Origin: Flavonifractor sp. An92 | GTDB lineage: Bacteria > Bacillota > Clostridia > Oscillospirales > Oscillospiraceae | Assembly (NCBI RefSeq): GCF_002159175.1 | Contig: NZ_NFGZ01000003.1 | Location: 62,001 to 126,000, forward strand | Reading direction: 5' to 3' | DNA: 64,000 bases | Shown: positions 1 through 8,924 of the stretch, piece by piece | Numbering within the stretch: the stretch's first letter is position 1 | Layout: each line of letters begins with the position of its first letter | Notes under the pieces: generated by a model | The model's input: the letters and a program-made list of their open reading frames with translations, nothing else | What the model was told of the DNA's origin: nothing | Databases searched by the model: none | Made by a program: the position numbers and the translations under genes

Positions 1-3000
1 CAGACTGACCTGGTCCAGGCGCTCATCCGGGACCTGGAGGCGCAGAGCCGTCGGGCGCAGACCGAACTGGAGCAGTGGGAACAGAAGCCCGCCTGCCGCA
101 TGGTGAGCGCCGCCATCGCCTTTCTCCAGAGCTGCGAGGGAAGCGATGGCCTCTCCAAAGCGGCGGGCCGTGTGTGCCACGCGCTCATCCTGGAGACGGC
201 CCGCCGCTGTCTGGCGGCGGCTGAGGCAGAGAAGGCAGAGCGGAGCCTGCTGAGCTACGACGACCTGCTCCGCCGCACCCGGGATCTGCTCCGGGACGAC
301 CGGCAGGCCCGCAGTCGTTTCCGCTCCCGCTATCGGGTCCTCTACGTGGACGAGTTCCAGGACACCGACCCGGTACAGGCCCAGATCCTCTTCTACCTCA
401 CCACGCCGGAGGAGGATTTTTCCGCCGACTGGACGAAATGCCACCCCCGTCCGGGGAGCCTCTTTCTGGTGGGGGACCCCAAGCAGTCCATTTATCGCTT
501 CCGGGGGGCAGACCTCAACATCTACAACCAGGTACACCAGCTGTTTGAGGAGGAGCGGGCCCGGAGCGGCGGCTATACCATCGCGGTACTGCGGCAGAAT
601 TTCCGCAGCACCCGGCGCATCTGCACAGATGTGACTGCCACCTTCCGGCCTCTGCTGACCGGGCGGGACGGACAGGCCGCCTTTACCGAGATGGAGGCAG
701 CTGGCGCGGGCGCCGGGCAATCGGACGTGGGTTTTCGCTCTTTTGTGTCGGAAGGGGATGCCCAGTGCGCCGCTCAGATCGCCGCGTTCATCGAACAGGC
801 CGTGCGGGACGGCAAGGCCCGCTTCGGGGACTTCCTGGTGCTCACGCCCCGGCGGAAGGACGCCAATCTGTACCGGGAGGCCCTGTGCCGCCGGGCCATC
901 CCCACCGAGCTGAGCGGGCAGCATTTCCTGGGGGACACCGTCCCCATCCGCCGTGCGGCGGAGTGGTGCGATCTTCTGCTCCACAGCGGGGACGATGTGG
1001 CCCTCTACCAGGTGCTCCACAGCTGCTTCGGCGCGGAGCCGGAGGGGCTCTACGCCCTCCAACAGCAGACCGGCAAGAGCCTGCGGCAGCTGCGCTATGC
1101 CGGAGCGGAAGAGCTGGAAGCCCTGCGCGCCCAGGTCAAGCCGGAGCAGCAGACTTTGCTGGACGCTTTAAAAGTGGTGGAGCGGGTGACCGGCCTGGCC
1201 CGGAGCCTGCCGCCGGTGGCTCTGCTGAAGGAGCTTTTTGGGGGCGACTACGGCCTGTGGCCCGGCGGGACACGGGACGGGGAGGACTATGGCTGGGTGT
1301 GCCAGTACCTGGAGAAGCTGCGCAGCTTGCCCCGGCAGACCTTCCAGAGTGTACTGCGCGCCGCGGTCTCCCTGGCGGAAAGCCAGATGGAGCGGGCGCT
1401 TCCCCTGGACGCCGGAGAGGACCGGGTGCGGGTGATGAACCTCCACAAGGCCAAGGGCCTGGAGAGCCGGATCGTGATCCTGACCAGCTATTCCGTCCGC
1501 CACCGGGCCCCCATGTCCCATATTCAGGAGGGGAAAGGCTGGTTTGCCGCCCGTGAGACCAACTTTTTCCCCGATGGCAGCAGCTGTGCGATCCACGCCA
1601 TGCCGCCGGACTGGGACCGGCTGGAGCAGCTGGAGGAGGCGGCCCATCGGGCGGAGGCGGAGCGGGTGCGCTACGTGGCCGCCACCCGGGCCAAGGAGCT
1701 GCTGCTGGTTTGCCGTCTGCCGAATGGGGCGGACGGAGAGCCCAAAGACACCGATTTCTGGCGGAGCATCCAGGCCCTTCCCTTAAAACGGGAGGATGCC
1801 CCGCTGGGGTGTTCCACCGCGCCGCTTTTTGACCCGGACGGGGTGACGCCCAAGCTGACGGCGGTGTGTCCGGTGCTGCCGGACGGGGCCTGGGACCGGG
1901 CACTGAAAGCGGCGGTCACCGCCCTCCCGCCCAGCGGAGACCTGGCCATCACTCCCAGCGGCCTGGACCACCCGGCCCCGCCTGCGGGCGGGGAGGAGGA
2001 TGGGGCTTCCGCCGCCGAAGCCAGCCTTTCCGCCCCGGAACCCCGGGAGGAAGCGCCCGCTTCGGAAGGACCATTCCACCCCTACGGACCGGACTGGGGC
2101 ACCATCGTCCACCGGACGCTGGAGCTGCTGGTGAACCGTGGGGACTATGGAGAAGAGAGCCGCCTTTCCTGTGCTGCCCGGGCAGTCCGGGAGACCCTCC
2201 CTCCGGAGGTCCCGCTCACGGCGGCACAGCGCCGGTATCTGGCCAATGGGGAGCCCATCGCCCCCGAGGCGCTGGCCGAGGATCTGAGCCGGGCGGCAGC
2301 GGCGGCTACCGCCTTCTTGGACCGGCCCGACAGCCCGCTGCGGGACGTGCTGGGGCGCGGGACGCCCTGGACGGAGCTGCCTTTCTACCTCCATGTGCCC
2401 GACCGGACTGACCCGCTCTATGCGCACATCACCGCCCATCTGAAAATGGGGAGCATCCCGCCGGAGACGCTGGACGTGCAGGGAGTCATCGACCTGGCGG
2501 TCCAGACGCCGGAGGGCTGGCTGGTGGTGGACTACAAGACCGACCGCCTTCGTCCCGGCGAGAGCGAAGCTGCCTACCGGCAGCGGCTGCGGGCGGAGTA
2601 CGCCCCCCAGATCCGGGCCTATACCCTGGTGCTGGAGCGGCTGGGCATGGGCGCGGCGGGGGAGGCCTGGCTGTGCTCCATCCCGCTGGGCGGTGCGCTG
2701 ATTCCGCTGTTTTCCGAGGATGACCCGCCACAGTCCCAAGGGGAGGAACAGAACGACGAAAAGGAGAGAGAACAAGGCATGGGACAGAATACCTCTAACA
2801 TTTGGACGCTGACCGATTTCCCTCAGATGGAGAGCTGGACCAACACCCGGGCCGTAAAGCTGGAGATCTATAAGAACGGCGTACTGGACAAGTGCATGAA
2901 AGCCGACAACTGCAAGGCTAAGGCCACGGCCACCTATCTGCGCACCTTTCAGATGCTGCAGGACTACCTGAAGGAGGAGCCGGACTGGACCAATTGGCTG

Positions 3001-4374
3001 TCCGATTATCTGCTGAGGCAGGGACCCAATTACGCGGTGCGGACGGAAACGGAGATGACCGGCGAACCGAAGCGATACGCGCGGTGGAACAAAGCGCCCT
3101 ATTCCCATCTGCCGGAGCTCTACGTCTATACCAACCTCAATTCCCGCAGAGAGTACACGGAAAAAAGCCCGGCCAGCACATTGGTGGGCCGTATCCATCT
3201 GATGGCCAAGGCACTGAAAGAAAAGCGCCCTGACCTGGAGCTGAAGCTCTATACCGAGACGGTTTCCGGAGCAAATGTGGGGCAGAAGGCCCCTTCCTCC
3301 GGAGCGAATCAGAGCGCCGACGGCGACGAGGAGGGAGACGGGGCGTCCGGGACAGAGAGCTGTGAGCTGGAGTTGAACACCATCCTCTACGGCCCGCCGG
3401 GCACCGGCAAGACCTACCACACCCGCTATTACGCCGTGGCCATCGCCCGGGATGAACCGCTGGAAAAGGTGCTGAAGGAGCCCTATGAGGACATCTGCAA
3501 CGAGTATCAGGCGCTGGAGAAGGATGGTCGGGTGCACATGGTGACCTTCCACCAGTCCTACGGGTACGAGGAGTTTGTGCAGGGCATCCGCCCGGTGATG
3601 GAGGGGGAGAAGGGCGACAGCGGCGAGCTGCGCTATGAGGTCCGCAGCGGCAGCTTTGTGGCGTTCTGCAATCAGGCGCGGGAGCACCAGGAGCAGCACT
3701 ACATCTTCATCATCGACGAGATCAACCGGGGCAATATCTCCCGGATCTTCGGCGAGCTCATTACCCTCATCGAGAAGTCCAAGCGGGAGGGAGGCTCTGA
3801 GCCTCTGAAGGTCCATCTGCCCTATAATAACGAAACCTTCTGTGTGCCGGCAAACGTGTACCTTCTGGGCACTATGAACACGGCGGACCGCTCTCTGGCG
3901 CTGCTGGATACAGCGCTGCGTCGCCGCTTTGCCTTCCGGTTCATGGCCCCGGACCCCACCTGTCTGCGTGGGATGGAGGTGCAGGACGCCAAGGGGGAGA
4001 AGCTGGAGCTGGATGAACTGCTTGAGAAGCTCAACGAGCGCCTGGAGCTGGCCCTGGACCGGGAACACACCCTGGGCCACGCCTATTTCCTCGATGTACA
4101 GACCATGGACATGCTGGCCGACGTGATGGAGCAGAAGGTGATCCCTCTGCTGCAGGAGTTCTTCTATGAGGAAGACTCGATGCTGGCGTGGGTCCTGGGC
4201 AAGCAGATCATCCGGGCAAAACCGGCCAACAGCAGGCTGGCGCAGAGCATACCGGGCCGCCGGAGCAGCCAGACGCCCTTGCTCTATACCGTGGACCGGG
4301 CAGCCCTGCGGCGGGTGAGCGCTTACCAGTCGATTCTGGGAAAGGCCGATCCGGAGAGCAGCGCAGATGAGTAA
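1..4374 (+). CDS. AddA/RecB-type helicase-nuclease fused in frame to McrB (5' end outside window)
   Basis: The frame is open from base 1, so the N-terminus, including the helicase P-loop, lies outside the window; 1457 residues are visible. Residues about 115-570 carry UvrD-family helicase motifs: DEFQDTD, LVGDPKQSIYR, QNFRST and, near 559, VAATRAKELL. Residues about 700-875 form a RecB-family nuclease (GTIVHRTLE, GVIDL, VVDYKTDR, then QIRAY). A charged linker at about 905-926 leads to a McrB module that begins at an in-frame ATG (base 2779). It has Walker A GPPGTGKT at 1131-1138, Walker B FIIDE at 1236-1240 and the McrB hallmark MNTADRS at 1292-1298. McrB is the GTP-driven motor of the McrBC type IV restriction system, and its N-terminal part here is a specificity domain I do not recognise. 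AddA-type enzymes resect DNA ends. There is no stop codon between the two halves. Alternative: two genes with a lost stop or a sequencing error. Domain calls are firm; a single polypeptide is inferred. Confidence 0.85.
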   Translation, partial: QTDLVQALIRDLEAQSRRAQTELEQWEQKPACRMVSAAIAFLQSCEGSDGLSKAAGRVCHALILETARRCLAAAEAEKAERSLLSYDDLLRRTRDLLRDDRQARSRFRSRYRVLYVDEFQDTDPVQAQILFYLTTPEEDFSADWTKCHPRPGSLFLVGDPKQSIYRFRGADLNIYNQVHQLFEEERARSGGYTIAVLRQNFRSTRRICTDVTATFRPLLTGRDGQAAFTEMEAAGAGAGQSDVGFRSFVSEGDAQCAAQIAAFIEQAVRDGKARFGDFLVLTPRRKDANLYREALCRRAIPTELSGQHFLGDTVPIRRAAEWCDLLLHSGDDVALYQVLHSCFGAEPEGLYALQQQTGKSLRQLRYAGAEELEALRAQVKPEQQTLLDALKVVERVTGLARSLPPVALLKELFGGDYGLWPGGTRDGEDYGWVCQYLEKLRSLPRQTFQSVLRAAVSLAESQMERALPLDAGEDRVRVMNLHKAKGLESRIVILTSYSVRHRAPMSHIQEGKGWFAARETNFFPDGSSCAIHAMPPDWDRLEQLEEAAHRAEAERVRYVAATRAKELLLVCRLPNGADGEPKDTDFWRSIQALPLKREDAPLGCSTAPLFDPDGVTPKLTAVCPVLPDGAWDRALKAAVTALPPSGDLAITPSGLDHPAPPAGGEEDGASAAEASLSAPEPREEAPASEGPFHPYGPDWGTIVHRTLELLVNRGDYGEESRLSCAARAVRETLPPEVPLTAAQRRYLANGEPIAPEALAEDLSRAAAAATAFLDRPDSPLRDVLGRGTPWTELPFYLHVPDRTDPLYAHITAHLKMGSIPPETLDVQGVIDLAVQTPEGWLVVDYKTDRLRPGESEAAYRQRLRAEYAPQIRAYTLVLERLGMGAAGEAWLCSIPLGGALIPLFSEDDPPQSQGEEQNDEKEREQGMGQNTSNIWTLTDFPQMESWTNTRAVKLEIYKNGVLDKCMKADNCKAKATATYLRTFQMLQDYLKEEPDWTNWLSDYLLRQGPNYAVRTETEMTGEPKRYARWNKAPYSHLPELYVYTNLNSRREYTEKSPASTLVGRIHLMAKALKEKRPDLELKLYTETVSGANVGQKAPSSGANQSADGDEEGDGASGTESCELELNTILYGPPGTGKTYHTRYYAVAIARDEPLEKVLKEPYEDICNEYQALEKDGRVHMVTFHQSYGYEEFVQGIRPVMEGEKGDSGELRYEVRSGSFVAFCNQAREHQEQHYIFIIDEINRGNISRIFGELITLIEKSKREGGSEPLKVHLPYNNETFCVPANVYLLGTMNTADRSLALLDTALRRRFAFRFMAPDPTCLRGMEVQDAKGEKLELDELLEKLNERLELALDREHTLGHAYFLDVQTMDMLADVMEQKVIPLLQEFFYEEDSMLAWVLGKQIIRAKPANSRLAQSIPGRRSSQTPLLYTVDRAALRRVSAYQSILGKADPESSADE
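2761..2781 (+). promoter_or_regulatory. Internal ribosome binding site and ATG for a free-standing McrB
   Basis: AAGGAG at 2761-2766 lies 12 bases upstream of an ATG at 2779, exactly where homology to the helicase-nuclease ends and McrB-type sequence begins. This would allow a separate McrB of about 531 residues as well as the fused product. The spacing is longer than ideal, so initiation strength is uncertain. Confidence 0.5.
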
Positions 4375-5671
4375 GACCGTCTGTCTGTTGGAGTACGAGC
4401 GCCTCAGCGAGCGGGACAGACGGCTGGAACCAGGGGATTTTTCGGCCATCCAGGCATACATCGGGGACTGCGAGGAGCAGAAGATTCCCTGCGGCCTGAA
4501 AATGGGCTGCCAGAAGGGGGCTCTCTATGTCACCGCTTCCAATTACGTGGGCCTCATTGCCTTTCCCGGGGATTTCAAGCTGGAGATCCTCCCCAAGCTG
4601 CACCTGAGCTGGGAAGGGGAGGATGAGGAGGCGCGACGGGACCGGACCCGGCAGTTTTTCTTCCATATGCTGACCAGCTGCGGGGTGATCCCCTCCCGGC
4701 CCTCCACCCACACGGGACTGGACCGCCGGGAGCAGGATATGCTGGAGTGCTTCTATGACGCCTTTGTGGCGCAGGCCCGCCGCCTGGTGCGGCAGGGCCT
4801 GGCCTCGGGCTACCACCCCCACACCGAAAACCAGCCCTTTTTAAGGGGACGGCTGGAGACAAACGGCCATCTGCGGTACAATCTGGCCCACCGGGAGCGT
4901 TTCTATGTGACCTATGAGGTGTTCGACCAGGACCGGCCGGAGAACCGGCTCCTCAAGACCGCCCTCACACTGGTGGGGCGGCGGACCGGCTCCCTGGAAT
5001 TGAAGCGGCAGGTCCGGGGTCTGCTGGACGACATGGATGCCATTCCGCTCTCCGCCCATCCGGACATCGATTTCCAGCGCTGTACAGGGGAGCGCTCGGT
5101 ACGGCGCTACGACTGCGCCCTGAGCTGGTGCCGCCTCTTCCTCCAGCACGAGAGCTTTACCACCTACTCCGGCGACAACGGGACTCAGGCGGTGCTCTTC
5201 CCCATGGAGCGGATCTTTCAGGACTACGTGGCCGGGGAGCTGGAGCGATGCCTGCCCGCGTGGAGCATCTCCACCCAGGAACACCGCCACCATCTCTTTT
5301 ATCAGGATGGGCAAGGTAAATTCCGCCTGACACCGGACATTGTGGCCCGACACCGTCAGAGCGGCCATGTGGTGGTCATGGACACCAAGTGGAAGAAGCT
5401 GGACCGGACCAAGCAGGGCAACGGGATTGCCCAGGCCGACCTCTACCAGATGTACGCCTATGGCAAGAAGTACCGGGCGTCCCGGATGGTGCTGCTCTAC
5501 CCGGACCCCGGCGAGGAGGGCGTCCGGGAGCTGGACGGCCTGCGCCTTCACAGCGGGACAGAGGAGCGGGAGCCGGTGGAGGTGCTTCTCCGCTTGGTGC
5601 GGCTGGACCGCCTGGAGAAGGAGCTGATCCCCGCCCTGAATACGGAACTGGAAGAGGTCCTTTCTTCCTAA
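4367..5671 (+). CDS. mcrC: McrC, nuclease subunit of the McrBC restriction system
   Basis: A 434-residue protein of the McrC family. McrC binds the McrB hexamer, stimulates its GTPase and carries the DNA-cleaving PD-(D/E)xK nuclease. The visible catalytic core is TPD at 322-324 and DTK at 339-341 in the strand-turn-strand arrangement of this fold, followed by ADLYQMYAY, the conserved helix after the active site. The N-terminal half (about 1-200) is the McrB-binding region in the family. The ATG overlaps the end of the mcrB frame by 8 bases, so translation is coupled and the two make one unit. A strong terminator follows directly. Known McrBC systems cut methylated or otherwise modified DNA, usually of phage or plasmid origin; the target here cannot be read from sequence. 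Confidence 0.92.
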   Translation: MSKTVCLLEYERLSERDRRLEPGDFSAIQAYIGDCEEQKIPCGLKMGCQKGALYVTASNYVGLIAFPGDFKLEILPKLHLSWEGEDEEARRDRTRQFFFHMLTSCGVIPSRPSTHTGLDRREQDMLECFYDAFVAQARRLVRQGLASGYHPHTENQPFLRGRLETNGHLRYNLAHRERFYVTYEVFDQDRPENRLLKTALTLVGRRTGSLELKRQVRGLLDDMDAIPLSAHPDIDFQRCTGERSVRRYDCALSWCRLFLQHESFTTYSGDNGTQAVLFPMERIFQDYVAGELERCLPAWSISTQEHRHHLFYQDGQGKFRLTPDIVARHRQSGHVVVMDTKWKKLDRTKQGNGIAQADLYQMYAYGKKYRASRMVLLYPDPGEEGVRELDGLRLHSGTEEREPVEVLLRLVRLDRLEKELIPALNTELEEVLSS

Positions 5672-5679
5672 AAGAATCA

Positions 5680-5720
5680 ACACGGCCCGGGCAGACAAAC
5701 GTCTGCCCGGGCCGTGTTTT
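5680..5720. terminator. Bidirectional terminator between mcrC and the response regulator gene
   Basis: Perfect 16-bp stem (CACGGCCCGGGCAGAC and its complement) with a 4-base loop and a T run on the right. It sits between two convergent genes and ends within the last bases of the response regulator frame. Confidence 0.9.
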
Positions 5721-6387
5721 AATTCTGGGGCCGGTAGAGGCGGCAGGGCCGCCCGCCGGTGTCGTAATTCACCGTGCTGGCCGCCTCGCCCCGCTTCACC
5801 AGATAGTTGACATAACGGCGCACCGTTACCACCGAGAGACCGGTCTGGCGGGAGACGGCCTCGCTGGTGAGCCCCTCCTTCGGGGCGGAGGCGAGGCACT
5901 GCCGGATGCGCTCCAGCGTGCTCTCCTGCATGCCCTTGGGAGCACCGGTCCCGGCGCTCCCGCCGTGGGCGAAGAGCCGGTCCAGCGCGCCCTGGGTGAC
6001 CGCCTCTCCGGCCATGGCCTCCCGGTGGCGGCAGAAGGTGTCCAGCGCCTGCTGGAAGCGCTCAAAGGTGAAGGGTTTCACCAGATAATCCACCACACCC
6101 AGCTTCAGGAGCTGGTCCACGGTGGACGAGTCGTTGGCGGCGGTGACCATGATGGCGTCCACCGGGATGTCCCGCTCCCGCAGGGCGTGAAGAAGCTCCA
6201 CACCGGTGAAGAGGGGCATGTACACATCCACCACCGCCAGATCGGCGGGGTTCTGCGACAGCCACTCCAGGGCGGACCGCCCGTCGGAAAAGGTCTGCAC
6301 CACCCGGAAGCGGGGGTCTTTTTCGGTAAAGGTGCGGTCCAGCAGGGAGACCATGGGGTCGTCCTCCACGATGACAACGCGGTACAA
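5719..6387 (-). CDS. CitB/DcuR-type response regulator
   Basis: A 222-residue two-component response regulator. The receiver domain (1-120) has the acidic pair D9/D10, phosphoacceptor D54 in VVDVYMP and the conserved lysine in DYLVKPF. The C-terminal part carries a helix-turn-helix (about 165-200), as in CitB, DpiA and DcuR, which control uptake and use of citrate, malate or fumarate. The start chosen is a TTG at 6387, preceded on its strand by AAGGAG 8 bases away. That RBS overlaps the stop codon of the sensor kinase gene, so the pair is translationally coupled. The target genes are not obvious; no dicarboxylate transporter lies in the window. Confidence 0.88.
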   Translation of the reverse strand: MYRVVIVEDDPMVSLLDRTFTEKDPRFRVVQTFSDGRSALEWLSQNPADLAVVDVYMPLFTGVELLHALRERDIPVDAIMVTAANDSSTVDQLLKLGVVDYLVKPFTFERFQQALDTFCRHREAMAGEAVTQGALDRLFAHGGSAGTGAPKGMQESTLERIRQCLASAPKEGLTSEAVSRQTGLSVVTVRRYVNYLVKRGEAASTVNYDTGGRPCRLYRPQN

Positions 6388-6392
6388 TGCGA

Positions 6393-8012
6393 TCACTCCT
6401 TGACGGCCGGGGATTCCTCCTCCCGGCAAAAGCTGAGAAAGAACGACGTACCCACGCCGCTCTCGGATTCGACACGGATCTGGCCGTGATAGGCCTCGGT
6501 TACCTCCCACACCAGGGAGAGGCCGGTGCCGCGGCCCTTGCCCTTGGTGGTGGCGCCCCGCTGGAAGAGGGTCTGCTGCAACTCGGCCGGGATGCCCGGG
6601 CCGGTGTCCTCCACGCACAACAGCAGGCTCTCCTCGCTCTCCCGGATGCTGACGGTGATCTCCTTGGAGCCGCTCCGGGACTGATTGAGCCCCTCAATGG
6701 CGTTTTCGATGAGGTTGCCCAGAATGGTGACGTAGGCGTCGGGGGGGAGCCAGGGGCTCTCCTCGCTGAGAGTGCTCTCCCGGTCCAGGGTCAGGCGGAT
6801 GCCCAGCTCGTTGGCCCGGCTGGTCTTGCCCACCAGCAGCGCCGCCACCGAGGGCTGATGGATCTGGTTCATGATGCGGCTGACGCCCTTGCGCTGGGTC
6901 TGGGTGGTGTCCATGATGTACTCCTGGGCCCGCTCGGGCTGGCCGATCTGCAACAGGCCCAGGATCACATGGAGCTTGTTCATGAATTCGTGGGTGTAGG
7001 CCCGCATGGCGTCCACCATGTGGCGCACACCGGTCAGGTCGTCGGCCAGCCGGGTGAGCTCGGTGCGGTTGCGGAAGATGCTCACCGCCCCGGCCAGCCG
7101 GCCGTCCTCGTAGAGGGGGAGGCGGTCGGCCAGGACGCGGATGTCCTTGAGGGAGCTCATGCTCACGTTGTACTCGGCCTGCCCGGTGCGGAGGATGCGG
7201 TCCAGGGTGGAGCGGGGGTAGACCTCGTGGAGGGGCTTGCCCAGCACGGTCTTGGGGTCCAGCGAGAGCATGGCTGCCGCGGCGGTGTTGAGGAAGATGA
7301 CGTTTTTCGCCCCGTCGATGGCCAGGATGCCCTCCTCCAGGGCGTCCAGGATGTCCTCCCGCTGGTGGAACTGGTGGGCGAAGGCGTCGGGCTCATAGCC
7401 CAGAAGGGAGCGCTTGATGCGCTGGGACAGGCGCAGCGCCAGCAGGCACCCCAGGGCCGCGGCCACCACGCCCACGGCCAGCAGCTGGGCGGCCAGGCGC
7501 AGGGACACCAGGGCCATGCTGCGGAAGTAGACGCCCACGATGACGAAGCCGATGACCTGGCCGCTGCTGTCCCGCACCGGCGCGTAGGCCGAGTGGTCGG
7601 AGCCCATGGGTCCGGTCTCGTTGGAGGTATGGGGGGCGGCGCCCAGCAGGGCCTGCTCCTGGGCGGTACCCGTGTAGGTGGTGCCGATGAGGTCGTGGTC
7701 GGGCACGTAGAGAAGCTCCTTTTCGGTGTTGCCCACCAGGATCAGGTCGATGTCGGAGGTGTGCCGGATGGTCTCGTCCAGGTAGGAGGCCAGGTCCTCC
7801 TCGGACAGCTCCCCCTGGAGCGCCTCCTGGATGAGGGGCACCTGGGAGAGGATGGAGGCGGAGTTGAGCAGGTTGTTGTCCAGGGCGGCCTGTTCGCTGT
7901 TGAGGGTAAAATAGAGCGTACCGATCAGGGACAGGGTGATGGACACCACCACGATCACCAGGCTCAGCCACATGAGCTGGGAGCGGATGGAAGGTCTGGC
8001 CTGTACATGCAT
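6393..8012 (-). CDS. CitA/DcuS-type sensor histidine kinase
   Basis: A 539-residue membrane sensor. It has a first transmembrane segment at about 12-36, an extracytoplasmic PASC/Cache-like domain to about 165 and a second membrane segment at about 168-192. A cytoplasmic PAS domain follows, then a SpoOB-like H box with the phosphorylated histidine at H341 (THEFMNK) and a HATPase domain with an N box (NLIENAIEG) and glycine-rich boxes DTGPGIP and GRGTGLSL. This order is typical of CitA, DcuS and MalK kinases, which sense C4-dicarboxylates or citrate outside the cell. The ligand here is not determined. It is cotranscribed with the downstream response regulator from a good promoter. Confidence 0.9.
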   Translation of the reverse strand: MHVQARPSIRSQLMWLSLVIVVVSITLSLIGTLYFTLNSEQAALDNNLLNSASILSQVPLIQEALQGELSEEDLASYLDETIRHTSDIDLILVGNTEKELLYVPDHDLIGTTYTGTAQEQALLGAAPHTSNETGPMGSDHSAYAPVRDSSGQVIGFVIVGVYFRSMALVSLRLAAQLLAVGVVAAALGCLLALRLSQRIKRSLLGYEPDAFAHQFHQREDILDALEEGILAIDGAKNVIFLNTAAAAMLSLDPKTVLGKPLHEVYPRSTLDRILRTGQAEYNVSMSSLKDIRVLADRLPLYEDGRLAGAVSIFRNRTELTRLADDLTGVRHMVDAMRAYTHEFMNKLHVILGLLQIGQPERAQEYIMDTTQTQRKGVSRIMNQIHQPSVAALLVGKTSRANELGIRLTLDRESTLSEESPWLPPDAYVTILGNLIENAIEGLNQSRSGSKEITVSIRESEESLLLCVEDTGPGIPAELQQTLFQRGATTKGKGRGTGLSLVWEVTEAYHGQIRVESESGVGTSFFLSFCREEESPAVKE

Positions 8013-8035
8013 GGCGTTCCGCCTCCTTTTCTATC

Positions 8036-8064
8036 AGTATAGGGGAAATCGGGAGGGCTGTCAA
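8036..8064 (-). promoter_or_regulatory. Promoter of the sensor kinase/response regulator operon
   Basis: On the minus strand TTGACA (8059-8064) and TATACT (8036-8041) are separated by 17 bases, close to consensus for the housekeeping sigma factor. The kinase ATG lies about 24 bases downstream after an AGGAGG-type RBS. Confidence 0.85.
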
Positions 8065-8139
8065 ACCGGTGGGGGAGGGGCCCAGTTTTTGGCTGTGGGA
8101 AAACCTTCGGTTTCGATACTTTTTTTACTTTCGAAAGGG

Positions 8140-8168
8140 TTACACAAATCCGGCGGAAGGAGTATGAT
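8140..8168 (+). promoter_or_regulatory. Promoter of the ATP synthase operon
   Basis: TTACAC (8140-8145) and TATGAT (8163-8168) with a 17-base spacer. The predicted transcript starts about 20 bases before the first gene, so there is no long leader. It is divergent from the two-component promoter, about 75 bases away. Confidence 0.7.
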
Positions 8169-8195
8169 AGCCCACGCGAAAACGAGGTGATGTGT

Positions 8196-8891
8196 TTGGA
8201 TGCATTCAAGGAATCCCTGGTGGAAGAGCTGGGGAACCACACCGCCTTCACGATCCCGCTGCTGGGCGGTATCCAGGTGGCGGAGTCGGTGGTGGTGTCC
8301 TGGATCATCATGGCGTTGCTGATGGTGTTGACCCTCCTGCTCACCAGGAGGCTCAGCGTGCGGGAGCCGGGCAAGGTACAGACGGCGCTGGAGAGCGCGG
8401 TATCGTTCCTCAACGGTTTCGTCAAGACCAACATCGGCAGCCACTGGCGGTCCTTCGCCCCCTATCTGGGCACGGTGGCGCTGTACATCGCCCTGTCCAA
8501 TGTCATTGGGATCTTCGGCCTGACGCCGCCCACCAAGGACATCAGTGTGACAGCGGCGCTGGCGCTGATGAGCATGCTGCTCATCTATGGAGCGCAGTTC
8601 CGGTACAACGGGCTGCTGGGCGGGCTGAAGAAGTTCGCCGAGCCCATGCCGCTGCTGCTGCCCATCAATCTGATGGAGGTGGCCATCCGGCCCCTGGCGC
8701 TGTGTATGCGGCTGTTCGGCAACATTCTCGGCGCGTTCATCATCATGGAGATGCTCAAGTTCGTCGTTCCGGTGGTCCTGCCGGCGGTGTTCAGCATCTA
8801 CTTCGATCTGTTTGACGGGATCATCCAGACCGTTGTCTTTGTGTTCCTGACCACCCTGTTCACCGGTGAGGGCATCAAAGAGGAAGAGTAA
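8196..8891 (+). CDS. atpB: F1Fo ATP synthase subunit a
   Basis: Subunit a of the membrane Fo sector, which supplies the two half-channels for the coupling ion and contacts the c ring. It is hydrophobic, with about five to six membrane segments. The family helix containing the essential arginine is visible in NLMEVAIRPLALCMRLFGN. Possible starts are GTG 8187, ATG 8190 and TTG 8196. GAGGTG at 8184-8189 is correctly spaced only for TTG 8196, which gives 231 residues beginning MDAFKESL; the other two would overlap the RBS. It opens an eight-gene operon. No atpI homolog precedes it, although atpI is common at this position in other bacteria. Confidence 0.93.
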   Translation: MDAFKESLVEELGNHTAFTIPLLGGIQVAESVVVSWIIMALLMVLTLLLTRRLSVREPGKVQTALESAVSFLNGFVKTNIGSHWRSFAPYLGTVALYIALSNVIGIFGLTPPTKDISVTAALALMSMLLIYGAQFRYNGLLGGLKKFAEPMPLLLPINLMEVAIRPLALCMRLFGNILGAFIIMEMLKFVVPVVLPAVFSIYFDLFDGIIQTVVFVFLTTLFTGEGIKEEE

Positions 8892-8924
8892 AACCACGTG
8901 ATTCATTGATTGGAGGAAACTACT

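Noticed and set aside
1783-4461. Long minus-strand open frame (about 890 codons) opposite the helicase-McrB gene
   Set aside because: It is antisense to a gene with clear domains. GC-rich third positions remove stops from the opposite strand. No motif or RBS supports it.
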